From contig JANVYQ010000002.1 of NCBI GenBank assembly GCA_030059675.1, forward strand, positions 144,260-208,259: 64,000 bases of DNA. The letters run 5' to 3'. A model generated the notes under the pieces. That model searched no databases. It was not told the DNA's origin and worked only from the letters and a program-made list of their open reading frames with translations. Made by a program: the position numbers and the translations under genes. Of this stretch, positions 48,007 to 58,225 are shown in pieces (the stretch's first letter is position 1; each line of letters opens with the position of its first letter). This stretch comes from Candidatus Pelearchaeum maunauluense. Lineage in GTDB: Archaea > Thermoproteota > Nitrososphaeria_A > Caldarchaeales > Caldarchaeaceae.

Positions 48007-48801
48007 GTGAGTTTTGAGACTATACGCGTAGAGGATAGAGGAAGCATTAGGTACGTCGTGTTGAATAGGCCAGAGTCCTTCAACGCCTTTACTACCGAGA
48101 TGCGTTATGAGCTGTTAGAAGCGTTTAGGGCGTCTGAGCTTGATGAAGGTATTCGCGTGATTGTCATAACGGGGGCTGGAAAGGCTTTTGCAAGCGGTGA
48201 AGATCTGAAGGAGCTGTGGGGTCTGTATAAGGCTGGTAAGCGTCCCGATTTTAAGAAGATGCTTGAAGAGGAATACCATCCATTACTGGTTGCTCTTCGG
48301 AGGTCGCGGAAGCCGTTTATCGCTGCAATAAACGGCGCTGCTGCTGGTGCTGGGTTAAGCTTGGCGTTAGCGTGCGACTATAGAGTAGCATCTGAAAACG
48401 CTACCTTTACTACTGCGTTCATACGCGTAGGGTTAATACCTGATACTGGGGCGAATTACTTCTTACCGAGGCTCGTGGGGCTGGCTAAGGCTCTAGAGCT
48501 CTGCCTTCTAAGCCCCCGCCTAACAGCTCAAGAAGCTCTCAATATAGGGCTGGTCAATAAAGTAGTTCCTGCTGGTGATTTTGAGAAGGCAGTAGAGGAG
48601 ACTGCTCTAATGTTTGCCGAACTACCTCCCCTAGCTGTGGGATATATTAAAGAGGCAATAAACGCAAGCCTGAGCCAAACGTTGGAGGATGCGCTTAAGC
48701 TTGAGGCAGAGCTCCAAGATAGGGCTGGAAGAAGCGAGGATCACCTAGAAGGGGTTAGGGCTTTCATAGAAAAACGTAAACCAAGCTTCAAGGGGAGGTA
48801 G
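48007..48801 (+). CDS. Enoyl-CoA hydratase/isomerase family protein (GTG start)
   Basis: 'NRPESFNAFT', 'AAINGAAAGAGLSLALACDYRVAS'. Confidence 0.94.
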   Translation: MSFETIRVEDRGSIRYVVLNRPESFNAFTTEMRYELLEAFRASELDEGIRVIVITGAGKAFASGEDLKELWGLYKAGKRPDFKKMLEEEYHPLLVALRRSRKPFIAAINGAAAGAGLSLALACDYRVASENATFTTAFIRVGLIPDTGANYFLPRLVGLAKALELCLLSPRLTAQEALNIGLVNKVVPAGDFEKAVEETALMFAELPPLAVGYIKEAINASLSQTLEDALKLEAELQDRAGRSEDHLEGVRAFIEKRKPSFKGR

Positions 48802-49813
48802 ATAGCTCGGCAAGCTTAGCCTCAACAGGTGTGAAGTCCCCCGTCAAAACCTCATAGTGTATATCATCTCCAATCTTCCTTACCACAACACCGCACCAAC
48901 ATAAAAATTCTAAATGTGATATAGTCTCCAGCAGGGCAAGCCATTTATCAAGCGCAGAGAGAGTGTCAAAATGGCCGCGTGACCACTTTATTTGACGCGC
49001 CACTTCTGTTATCTTTGATTCACCCGATAGTAGCGCTTCAAGAGTTTGCCTAAGCCGCTCATTATGGTGGTGATAAAGCTCTCCGATTCTACTTTCGGCG
49101 GAACTGAAAGGCTCGCCGTGGGAGGGAATAACTATCGATGGCCGTATGCGCTTAACCATTGTAAGCGAAGCCAGATAATCCCTCAGGGGATTATAGCCCT
49201 TTATAGGATAAAACGGCACGTTAGATGTCTCTTCGGGGAGAAGATGGTCTCCTGAGATAAGCGCCCCATTATCATTATTGTACAGACAAACATGTCCTGG
49301 AGTATGTCCTGGAGTGTGAATTATTCTCCAAATACCGCTTATGCTTTCTATTGATAGTCCTTCGTTAATCAGCTGGTTAGGTCTTGGTATATTTTTACGC
49401 TCTTGCGATATAATCTTCAAAACCTTATCCATAATAATATCCTGCACACCTAACAGTCTAAGCCATGAAACTCCTTCTTCGGAAACAGCTCTTGATAAGG
49501 CGTTTATAACCTCCATCTCCCTCCGATGCATCATGACGCTAGGGGAGAAACGTGCAATAACCTGGTTAACGCCGCCATAATGGTCGTAATGTATATGGGT
49601 TATTATTAGTCGGCTTATCCTGATACTGTTTCCCAACTCATCATGAATTGTTGAAAGCAACTCGCGTGATGTGCTGTGAAATCCAGCGTCAACCATGGTA
49701 TATTCGTCATTTTTATTCTGTATTAGGAAGACATTTACATGGCCAATCCCGCCCTCGGAATAATCTATCCTAATCCTATAAAGCCCGTCAAATATCGTGG
49801 AGAATCTGCTCAT
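48788..49813 (-). CDS. Metallo-beta-lactamase fold hydrolase
   Basis: 'LIITHIHYDHYGGVNQVI', 'IHTPGHTPGHVCLY', 'ALISGDHLL'. Confidence 0.92.
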   Translation of the reverse strand: MSRFSTIFDGLYRIRIDYSEGGIGHVNVFLIQNKNDEYTMVDAGFHSTSRELLSTIHDELGNSIRISRLIITHIHYDHYGGVNQVIARFSPSVMMHRREMEVINALSRAVSEEGVSWLRLLGVQDIIMDKVLKIISQERKNIPRPNQLINEGLSIESISGIWRIIHTPGHTPGHVCLYNNDNGALISGDHLLPEETSNVPFYPIKGYNPLRDYLASLTMVKRIRPSIVIPSHGEPFSSAESRIGELYHHHNERLRQTLEALLSGESKITEVARQIKWSRGHFDTLSALDKWLALLETISHLEFLCWCGVVVRKIGDDIHYEVLTGDFTPVEAKLAELSTSP

Positions 49814-49927
49814 ATACTCCTCGGCGTTATGTAGCGTTATTACCTTGGTATTTTAGTGCTACCCCCCCTCACTTTCAATCACCTCTCCATACTTAATTCC
49901 AGTCTTGAAACACTTAGAATTTGGATA

Positions 49928-50412
49928 ATGAGGCTATTCAAAGACGAGGAGAGGTTATCCCCTGAATATGTTCCGAGCAAACTACCTCATAGAGAGAAGG
50001 AATTTTCAATTCTCAAGTGATTCTTCTCCTCACTCATAAGTGGAAAGACGCAGTATAGTGTGCGTGCCGTGATTACAGGCTCCGTTGGAACTGGAAAGAC
50101 TTCGCTAGCTAAATTATGCGGCCAAGGAGTAGAGCTGGAAGCAAGAAAAAACAGAAGAACAGTACATTACATACACATAAACTGCAGGATTAACCGTTCT
50201 CTATACTCGGTTCTTAGGAGGCTGGGCGAGGTTATAAACGCGCCACTACCCAAACGCGGCTTCTCAGATGAAGAGGTTATGCATTCTCTGCTTAAGTATC
50301 TTTCAAGGAGCAACACATACGTAATTCTGGGATTGGATGAGGTGGAGGTTCTATTCTCAGAAGAAGGGGCTGAGCCTTTCTATTTCCTCTCACGTATAGG
50401 TGAGGAAACCGC
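49928..50412 (+). pseudogene. N-terminal part of Orc1/Cdc6 initiator paralogue, with in-frame TGA at 50018-50020
   Basis: 'MRLFKDEERLSPEYVPSKLPHREKEFSILK*FFSSLISGKTQYSVRAVITGSVGTGKTSLAK...YVILGLDEVEVLFSEEGAEPFYFLSRIGEE'. Confidence 0.8.
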
Positions 50413-51182
50413 CGAATCCGCCTCGTTCGAAAATTGCAGTGCCGACACTCGAGATTTTCCCCCCTTCCCATGACTAGGGCAAGGTTTCTAACCGAAACTT
50501 GTATATTGAACAATTTGGCGAGCGCGGTGGCAACCGCTAGAGCCAGCTGAGTCCCGGATCCTAATCCAACATGCTCAGGAATTGTCTGTTTGACATTAAT
50601 GGAAACTTTAGCTTCTACATGATACTTTTCGAGGAATCTGCTCCACCCATAAGCTGCTCCGCCACACCCCCTCCCCCATCTCGGATAGGCCGTCATGCAC
50701 TCAAATTCCTCCGCTTGCTGCTGTCCGCTTTGTAAGGCGAAGTAATATTCATCCGCCACATACGTCGGGTGCAGCTCACCTATCCTTCGGCATCTGGCGA
50801 TGATGATCTTCTTGGCAGCGGGTTTGACGCCGAACTCATCGCGAATCTGTTCAAGGACAGTCCATGCAGACCTCGGGCGGAGGAATGGGACTCTGCCTCT
50901 TTCCTTTTCCCATTCCTCCCTTTCGGTCGCTTTTTCCTTCTTCCTTTCTTTCTCCTTCTCCTTTTCAGGCTCTAACTCCTCTAAGCCGACCTTCTTGATG
51001 AACTTCTTTGGTACCAGCTCCATCCCCACATCCTTTCCACAGGTTGAGCACTTGACCCAGCCACGCCTCGAACTGTGGTAAAGGAACTCAGTCACTGGCT
51101 GTCCACAGCTCGGACACTCAAAAGTTTCTTGTTCCGGACTCTCCTTCTCTTTTACTTCTTCTATATCCAACATTTTTGACAC
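50410..51182 (-). pseudogene. Chimeric ORF: zinc-ribbon/coiled-coil hypothetical joined to a beta-RFAP synthase (GHMP) fragment
   Basis: N-term 'FECPSCGQPVTEF...WVKCSTCGKDVGMELVPKKF'; C-term 'HVEAKVSINVKQTIPEHVGLGSGTQLALAVATALAKLFNI', then after a frameshift 'KISSVGTAIFERGGFGG'. Confidence 0.65.
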
Positions 51183-51332
51183 TTCACTTAAGTTCCGACT
51201 TGAGTGGACTTAAAGTTATTCTTGGTTATAGTTAAGTGTGGACGCGCATAAGCCGACATTGTCGCTTCGCTTCTCTGGGTGAGGACTACCAAGATTTCTT
51301 TTGCCACGATTTTATCCTGGGCCTGTTATCGC

Positions 51333-52085
51333 TTATCCCGCCTGTCTTAGTAGAGGTATTGCATACTCTAGGGCTAGTTTGAGGGTTTCCTTCCTAGATT
51401 TCGTTATGGTCTTCTTCGCGTGGTTCTTGTCTACGTATTCTTCTCCTGTTAGGAGTAGGTGCCATATGGCTGTGAGTAACTTCCTTGCCGTGGCAACTAT
51501 CGCTATCTTGTGTCCTCTTCTCCCTCTCATTCTTAGGTAGAATTGTCTGATCTGACTGTTTCTCGCCTTGATGGCTACCGTTGCACATTGGACCGTTATC
51601 CTTCTGATCCATTTGTTTCTTCTCTTTGTGATGTGTCCAGACCTTGCTTTTTCCCGACTGATTGGTATGTTAATGGTGCTAATCCTGACCATGAGGCTAC
51701 CTGCTTATCGTTCTTGAAGCGTTTCGGGTCTCCTATCTCCGCTATCACTACTGATGCTGAGACCTCCCCTAATCCAGGCACCTTGCACAATCTCTCAACG
51801 TCTTTCTCGTTTATGGTCTCCGCTATTTTCGAGTTGAGCTGCCTGATCTACTCCTCAAGCCTGTTCACGTTTTCCAGGCACGTCTTCAGCTCTATTATGT
51901 CTGCCTCTCCTAGAACTCCTAGGATTGATGCCTTCACTTCTTCATCTTCAGCCTTTTGGAACCGTACTTCTCTATCACCTCGTCTATGTCTTCTCCTTCA
52001 TCAGCACGCGTGCGCGCGCTTCCTCCGTCTTGACTGTTGTTACGAGTAGGTCTCTGTACACGTCCATTCCGAATACGCGTTCCAT
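51333..52085 (-). mobile_element. Degenerate IS110-family transposase
   Basis: 'MERVFGMDVYRDLLVTTVKTEEARARVLM...' then other frames: 'CKVPGLGEVSASVVIAEIGDPKRFKNDKQVASWSGLAPLTYQSVGKK' and 'HITKRRNKWIRRITVQCATVAIKARNSQIRQFYLRMRGRRGHKIAIVATARKLLTAIWHLL'. Confidence 0.85.
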
Positions 52086-52527
52086 TTCAAGTTCACCCCT
52101 ATTTACGGTTTGGAGGGCGCCCTCTCATTTAGACATCTTGCCACTCAGGCTCTGCGGCCTATTCATCCTTGAGCGTCGGGCGCGCTACTCGTTGCTTCTG
52201 GAGCTTCTACAAGGTCACCTACCGATGGAATGGTCAATAACATGAATAGGAGGGATGCTTTGATTAAGTTACGAATTATCTCTCTCCCACGTTTGATTTG
52301 GACCGCTTCCAATCAGATCGTGCACGCTAAAACTTCCTACGCTTGCACATCACCATCCTCTCACGCGTTCTCACCAATCTGACTTCGTTATTGCTGCATG
52401 TATCTTCCCTCTTAGGGAGCTATGCTTGAAATAAGCCCTGTATTCCCGCAAGACCGAACGTCCTGAGCGACATCAACCTCACAAAAAGATATAAAACACG
52501 ACTGGGGATGTAAAATATGTGAGATAG

Positions 52528-53241
52528 ATGGCTTACAAAAAAACGAAAAGAACGCAAATAAGGAAGTATTCGCTCGCTGCACTGATAGAATCCCGAAGCA
52601 CCTGGAAGATTATCCATAATTGTTATACTCGCGACCCTGAAGTATTAGATAGGCTTGACGTCCAAACACGAAGCAGCCTACTGGGCACTGCGGTGCATCT
52701 CAGCGAATATAGCTACTAACAGCTCTTGGATATAATAAGGTATCGTGCCAACGAAGCTCTTTACCTTGGAGTACTTGCTGAAGAGACACTGGAGTTTTTA
52801 GCCGATGTATCTGCTGAGCGGGGAGACGCTAGGTATGCTATAGACCTACTCTGGCGCTCAGGAAAATTCGCCGAAGCCGACAATTCTGAGAAAATAACTC
52901 CAGAACATGTTCGGCGAGCTATCGCTAGTGTATATCCAACCATAAGACGAGAGAATCTTTCATATCTATCTCGTGATGAAGCGCTTATTCTACTTGCATG
53001 CGCAAAAACGCTAAGTAGCAATAGAGCATATACAACGTCAGCCGAGATTTTTGACATATACAAACTGGTATGCGAAGAGAAGGGGGTTGTCCCAAAGGGG
53101 TACACGTGGTTCTGGGAAACTCTACAAAAGCTTCAGTACTTAGGTTTTCTAAGTATAAGAGTTAGAAGCGAGGGCTCACGTGGGGGGAAGGAAATCTCAT
53201 ATCTCCCTGCCTGGAATACCTGCCCCCCTACTAGAAGCTGA
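52528..53241 (+). pseudogene. C-terminal part of the same Orc1/Cdc6 paralogue, with in-frame TAA at 52717-52719
   Basis: 'LAALIESRSTWKII...DPEVLDRLDVQTRSSLLGTAVHLSEYSY*QLLDIIRYRANEALYLGVLAEETLEFLADVSAERGDARYAIDLLWRSGKFAEADNSEKITPEHVRRA' plus winged-helix tail. Confidence 0.82.
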
Positions 53242-53280
53242 GCTCTCTAAAGCCATTAACACGAGCAACAAACCTTAGAG

Positions 53281-54516
53281 CTACTTCTTACTTGACTTCA
53301 AGCCGCTTGCTAAATAGCTGACCTCACTCTTATCAAAGTCGAAGAACTTTGCTATACCCCGTGCTTTAGCTCCATTATGAGAGAAGATAAACGATATGAA
53401 TGGTAGGATTTCGCGCCATGCTTTGCTAGTAGAAAGATGACACCTGGCCGCTATTTTCGCAGCGATACGTTCGCGCATCTCCCTCTCGTTGCGTGTGTTG
53501 CTCATGAATCGTATCTTGGACGGGAAACTGAACTTGGCAAATTTGGTTGGAGCTTTATGCCTGGCCGCTGCCATGCCAGTAGTTATAAGAGGGGTGACGT
53601 ACTTCATCAACCCCCATCGCTGAAGCCGTGCTGTACGTTGAAGATGCATATCTGCACGGGCAAGCCGCTCTAAGGCTTCCGCCAATGCATCTATATCAGG
53701 TATCTGCTCTGGAGCATTATCAAACACCCATTGATAAAAAGACTGCAAATCCATGTTAAGTCCTTCCAACGCTAGTCGTCCATCGCGTATGCTCTTGGCG
53801 TTGAACGCCGCGGCAAGTGCGGAGAATATCTCACGGTCACGTAATCTATATCCTAAAGCATTCAATGTTTCGCGGCTTACGGCTCCTGTGGCCGCGATAG
53901 CTTGTAGGTCGTTTATAGCTGAGCGTAGATCTCCATTACTCCTATCTGCTATCTCTTTTAGTACTTCGTCAGAACATTTAAGACCTTCCGCAGTACATAT
54001 CTTTTTCAAATGACTGACTATCGTAGCTTTATGTATCCTCTTAAACTCTATCAGCTGAGCCTTTTCGCGAAGTCCAGCTAACCGCTGGTCCCATGGATTA
54101 TTAGCTACTAAAACTATCGGCACGCGTGTGTTGGTTATCACTTTGGATAATGCGGATACTCCTCCAACATCCTCTTTCCCCGCCAATCCATCAACCTCAT
54201 CCACTAGTATTATTCGTTTCCTCAGCCCAGTGATTGTTGCTTGCTGTGAGGCTAGGCCTACAATTTGCTCGACTTTTTCAGCTGTTCTGAAGTCGCTTGC
54301 ATTAACCTCAACCACGTCTAGGCCGTTCTCATTTGCATACGCCAAAACAAGCGAGGTTTTTCCAACTCCGGCGGGGCCGTAAAGAAGTGCAGCTTTCTTA
54401 GATGGTTTGCCAGCACTCCACTGTTTAGCCCAAGCTAGGAAAGACTCTATAGCCTCCTTATTCCCAACGACCTCGGATACTCGTTTCGGTCTGTATTTTT
54501 CCGTCCAGGGAATCAT
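53281..54516 (-). CDS. rfcL: Replication factor C large subunit
   Basis: 'PWTEKYRPKRVSEVVGNKEAIESF', 'LLYGPAGVGKTSLVLAYA', 'ILVDEVDGL'. Confidence 0.96.
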   Translation of the reverse strand: MIPWTEKYRPKRVSEVVGNKEAIESFLAWAKQWSAGKPSKKAALLYGPAGVGKTSLVLAYANENGLDVVEVNASDFRTAEKVEQIVGLASQQATITGLRKRIILVDEVDGLAGKEDVGGVSALSKVITNTRVPIVLVANNPWDQRLAGLREKAQLIEFKRIHKATIVSHLKKICTAEGLKCSDEVLKEIADRSNGDLRSAINDLQAIAATGAVSRETLNALGYRLRDREIFSALAAAFNAKSIRDGRLALEGLNMDLQSFYQWVFDNAPEQIPDIDALAEALERLARADMHLQRTARLQRWGLMKYVTPLITTGMAAARHKAPTKFAKFSFPSKIRFMSNTRNEREMRERIAAKIAARCHLSTSKAWREILPFISFIFSHNGAKARGIAKFFDFDKSEVSYLASGLKSSKK

Positions 54517-55502
54517 CTCGTTTTCCGCATCTTCTTAGCCAGCTTAGATACCAGAGCTAATATCTGTATCTCTGGTGTTCCGCCTTCAGCTATCCTGAAG
54601 TCGGCCTCACCTAATGCGTCAAGTATCTCAACCTTATCTTCTTCCGATATGTCAAGTTGGCCGATTTCACGGTATATTGCTGTGAGGAGGTCGCTTGGCG
54701 CAACACCTTGTAAGTATAGAAGCTCGCGAAGCAAGTCGCGTGCTTCGCTTATCTTGCCTGACAGCCCCAGCTCAAGCAACCGCCTAACCTCCCCACGGCT
54801 AACATAGCCTATTACCTGATAAACCGTCTTCTCATCCACATCACGTGATATTGAGACCGCTGCTTGGAGTATGTTTATTGACTTCCGCATATCCCCCTCT
54901 GAAAAGTCGTAAATCGCCTCCAAAGCGGCTGATGAAATGTTAAGCCCCTCGTTTTTAGCGATTTTACCCAAATGCTCTATTACCTTATCTCTGGGAAGAG
55001 GCCTGAATCTAAGTACTGCGCATCTTGACTGTATGGGCTCTATAATCCTATTGCTATAGTTAGCCACTAGGATAAACCTGCATGTGGCCGAGAATTGCTC
55101 CATCGTTCTTCTAAAAGCATGCTGAGCGTCGTCTGTCAGCTGGTCGCTCTCATCCAGTAGTAGAATTCTAAACCCTATAGGGCCGAATGGAACTGAGCGT
55201 GCATACATTTTCACCTTCTCTCTGATTGTCTGGATTCCGCGTTCGTCTGATGCGTTAATCTCAACGAAGAGCCCCTCGGTTAGGTAGTTAGGACCGTATA
55301 ACTCGCGGGCGAATGCGTGGGCTGAAGCAGTTTTCCCAGTACCTGGTGGGCCTGCGAAGAGCATATGTGGAACCTGCCTTGTTTGGAGGATATTCTTCAA
55401 AGCTCTTACGACTTCTTCCTGGTCAACCATCTCATCAAGCGTCTTGGGTCTATATTTCTCTATCCAGGGAAGCTCGCCCACGAGCCGTTCTTCAACTGCC
55501 AT
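54513..55502 (-). CDS. rfcS: Replication factor C small subunit
   Basis: 'PWIEKYRPKTLDEMVDQEEVVRALK', 'LFAGPPGTGKTASAHAFA', 'LLLDESDQLTDDAQHAFRRTME'. Confidence 0.98.
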   Translation of the reverse strand: MAVEERLVGELPWIEKYRPKTLDEMVDQEEVVRALKNILQTRQVPHMLFAGPPGTGKTASAHAFARELYGPNYLTEGLFVEINASDERGIQTIREKVKMYARSVPFGPIGFRILLLDESDQLTDDAQHAFRRTMEQFSATCRFILVANYSNRIIEPIQSRCAVLRFRPLPRDKVIEHLGKIAKNEGLNISSAALEAIYDFSEGDMRKSINILQAAVSISRDVDEKTVYQVIGYVSRGEVRRLLELGLSGKISEARDLLRELLYLQGVAPSDLLTAIYREIGQLDISEEDKVEILDALGEADFRIAEGGTPEIQILALVSKLAKKMRKTR

Positions 55503-55543
55503 GGATTATCACCAAATATTCAGTCCTGCCTGCATAAAGGTAT

Positions 55544-56278
55544 TCATATATGTAGCAGAGTCTTCGTCTGATCTGTGAGCTTCTCCAAGACATACTCCAG
55601 CGATATGCCCTTGAGTCTAGCTATCCATTCAGCGGACACACGTATGTTCTTGGGATGATTTACTTCTCCACGTTCTGGCGCCAGTACTGGGGCATCGCTC
55701 TCAAGTAATAGATTCTCAAGCGGTAACCGTTTAACTAGTTTTTGCTTCTGTTCAGACCTAGCTATAGAGGGAGGTATTGAGAAGAAGTACCCCTTAGCTG
55801 CTCCTCTCTCTGCATGTGAGGGCTTTCCATCAAAAGCGTGCATAATTACCTGCTCTGCCTCATGCTCTATCAACATATCAATAGCATACTTCCCAGCGCT
55901 CCGCGAGTGTATTATCAGTGGGATATCAATCTCCTTGCTGAGGTTTATAAACTCGGCAAAGACAATACGCTGAAGCTCACGGTCTTCACGCTTTCCGAAA
56001 TAATAATCAAGACCAACCTCACCTATTAACACTACCTTATCCTTATTTCTCCTTATAAGCTCGATGACTTGCTCATAGCCTTCTAGCTCATAAGGCTCTA
56101 TACCTAACGATGGATAAACATACTGGCAGTCTGATATCGAGAGAACGCGACGGCAATCATCTGGCCCTATGCCTGAAGTGATTATAGCATCAACCCCCGC
56201 TTCGCGCGACTCCCTTAAAACCGCATCCGGCCTGCTTGCTAGAGGCTCCTCAGTAAGATGGCAGTGAACGTCTATCAT
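55544..56278 (-). CDS. TatD family hydrolase
   Basis: 'MIDVHCHLTEEPLASRPD', 'LIGEVGLDYYFGKREDRELQ', 'LLLESDAPVLAP'. Confidence 0.92.
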   Translation of the reverse strand: MIDVHCHLTEEPLASRPDAVLRESREAGVDAIITSGIGPDDCRRVLSISDCQYVYPSLGIEPYELEGYEQVIELIRRNKDKVVLIGEVGLDYYFGKREDRELQRIVFAEFINLSKEIDIPLIIHSRSAGKYAIDMLIEHEAEQVIMHAFDGKPSHAERGAAKGYFFSIPPSIARSEQKQKLVKRLPLENLLLESDAPVLAPERGEVNHPKNIRVSAEWIARLKGISLEYVLEKLTDQTKTLLHI

Positions 56279-56296
56279 ATCCGCCTTTCCTGGTAG

Positions 56297-56683
56297 TTGG
56301 TGAATTATTTAGGTTATACAAAAATAGTGTTTCAGATGCAATATGCTTGGCGACCGTGGTTGGATGATGCTGCGCTATCCTGTGTTTGTGGCTCTAAGAT
56401 AGACTCGGCCGACGACCTAAAGAAAGTCGAGGAAAACGAGGGGGAGATTGTTTTCAGATGTCGTAATAATAGTGCATGTAGGCTTGAGGAGGTATGTAGA
56501 ATACGACCAGCCGAGGGGGATTTTGAAGTTTTATACTCACCTATGTTTAGTGATTGGAATCTACTACACCTTGGCCGTGAGCGGCTTCTTAGCGAGTTGA
56601 GGCGTCTTGCCTATAAAATCGTTAAGGAAACGATTAGGGAGGGAAATGTTTTAAGGATACGTGTAAAGATAATGGGGAGATGA
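56297..56683 (+). CDS. Hypothetical protein with putative Zn-binding cysteines
   Basis: ORF with 'CVCGSK...CRNNSACRLEEVC'. Confidence 0.5.
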   Translation: MVNYLGYTKIVFQMQYAWRPWLDDAALSCVCGSKIDSADDLKKVEENEGEIVFRCRNNSACRLEEVCRIRPAEGDFEVLYSPMFSDWNLLHLGRERLLSELRRLAYKIVKETIREGNVLRIRVKIMGR

Positions 56684-56689
56684 TGGGAA

Positions 56690-57346
56690 ATGCCGTATGA
56701 GTATAAAGGTGTTAAGATAAGTTGGCTTGGGCATGACTCATTTAGAATAACCGATACAAAAATAATCTACATAGACCCCTACACCATTAAAGGTGGCGCA
56801 ACGGCGGACATCGTGCTAATAACGCATGACCATTTTGACCATCTAAGCATAGAAGATATCAACAAGATAGCTGGTGCGAATACCTTGGTGGTGGCTAGTG
56901 AGCCATGCTCCAATAAGCTTGGAAGGGTTAAGGCGCGGGATGTGCGTATTGTTAAGCCAGGCGATAAGCTGGTAGCTGATGATGTGGAGATAGAAGCTGT
57001 CAGGGCGTATAACGTGAATAAATTTAGAGAGCCTGGCGTGGTCTTCCACCCCCGCGAGGCTGGGGGAGTGGGTTATATAATCACGGTGAAGGGTGTTAGA
57101 ATATACCATGCGGGAGACAGCGACCTCATACCTGAGATGAGAGGGCTCAAGCCAGATATTGCGCTACTACCCGTAAGCGGTACATACGTCATGACCGCTG
57201 AAGAAGCCGCGAGGGCTGCTGAGGAGCTTGAAACAAAAATTGCCATACCCATGCATTATGGCGCTATAGTTGGCAGTAAAAAGGATGCGGAAACCTTCAA
57301 AAACTTGGCTAAATGTGAAGTAGTAATACTTGAGAAGGAGGAATAG
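56690..57346 (+). CDS. UPF0173-type metal-dependent hydrolase (MBL fold)
   Basis: 'KISWLGHDSFRI', 'LITHDHFDHLSIEDI', 'IYHAGDSDLIPEM', 'IPMHYGAIVG'. Confidence 0.92.
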   Translation: MPYEYKGVKISWLGHDSFRITDTKIIYIDPYTIKGGATADIVLITHDHFDHLSIEDINKIAGANTLVVASEPCSNKLGRVKARDVRIVKPGDKLVADDVEIEAVRAYNVNKFREPGVVFHPREAGGVGYIITVKGVRIYHAGDSDLIPEMRGLKPDIALLPVSGTYVMTAEEAARAAEELETKIAIPMHYGAIVGSKKDAETFKNLAKCEVVILEKEE

Positions 57347-57354
57347 TCTGAGAC

Positions 57355-57810
57355 ATGCAGCAGAAGGTCTGCCAACATGACTTTACATACCATGGAGCGC
57401 TTAACTTCTTTAAGAATAAAGAACTGATTGCTGTTGTTGATTCCTGGAGATGTAGGAGATGTGGCGTTCTACGACTTGGGAGGAGAGGTCCAGAGGTCTT
57501 ACTATCCTCTGAGGGTATGTATCCAGATATAGAGCCTGGAAAAGAATGGGTTGTTTTTCTCTGCCTAGCTGGAGAAGAGCCAATAATAGAGGTTTATCAG
57601 ATGAGTCCTGGTGATGAAATACCACATACTTGCGACACCTATCCACGTGAGTCGGTTTTGGTCTTAGATGAAGATTTCAGCCTACGATTAGGTAAGGGCG
57701 GTGGTAAGCCGAGCAAGCATTTTGCATACAAGTTTTCTAGAATAGTCAAGGGTTATATAGAGATGGGAAGCACGCCTCCAGAAGTCGTAACACTGACGCG
57801 CGGAGAATAG
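57355..57810 (+). CDS. Hypothetical protein
   Basis: ORF with 'WRCRRCG' motif, directly downstream of the UPF0173 gene. Confidence 0.5.
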   Translation: MQQKVCQHDFTYHGALNFFKNKELIAVVDSWRCRRCGVLRLGRRGPEVLLSSEGMYPDIEPGKEWVVFLCLAGEEPIIEVYQMSPGDEIPHTCDTYPRESVLVLDEDFSLRLGKGGGKPSKHFAYKFSRIVKGYIEMGSTPPEVVTLTRGE

Positions 57811-57820
57811 AGATAATGCA

Positions 57821-58225
57821 TTATTCTTGTTCTGGAATGCGTGAATAATGCTCATGAATTATCCGCCACTCCCCATTCTCACGCGCAAGGACGACGGTGC
57901 AGCGTGATGTTATAGATAGTGGCCTACCCTCAAATGTATATCCATAAACATATACCCCACCATATTTTAAAAGAAAAGTTACTACAGCAACATCGCCTAG
58001 GACTTTAACCTCTATGTCGCTCATTTGATATGTAAAATCCACAAGCTCGCTGTAAAGGCTGCCTTTCAGTTTTACGGCTTCATCTCGCTCTTGGATTCTA
58101 TATGGTGGTAGGTCACTGAAGCGTGTGTAATGCGTGCTGTGAAGCTTCCTAAAGGTCTCTATATCCCCCTCTTTACCCGCTTCAAACACCCGCCTAACCA
58201 CACCCAATATTTCTTCAGCGCTCAT
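57821..58225 (-). CDS. SnoaL/NTF2-like protein (start MSAEE)
   Basis: 'VVRRVFEAGKEGDIETFRKLHS...SRCTVVLARENGEWRIIHEHYS'. Confidence 0.8.
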   Translation of the reverse strand: MSAEEILGVVRRVFEAGKEGDIETFRKLHSTHYTRFSDLPPYRIQERDEAVKLKGSLYSELVDFTYQMSDIEVKVLGDVAVVTFLLKYGGVYVYGYTFEGRPLSITSRCTVVLARENGEWRIIHEHYSRIPEQE

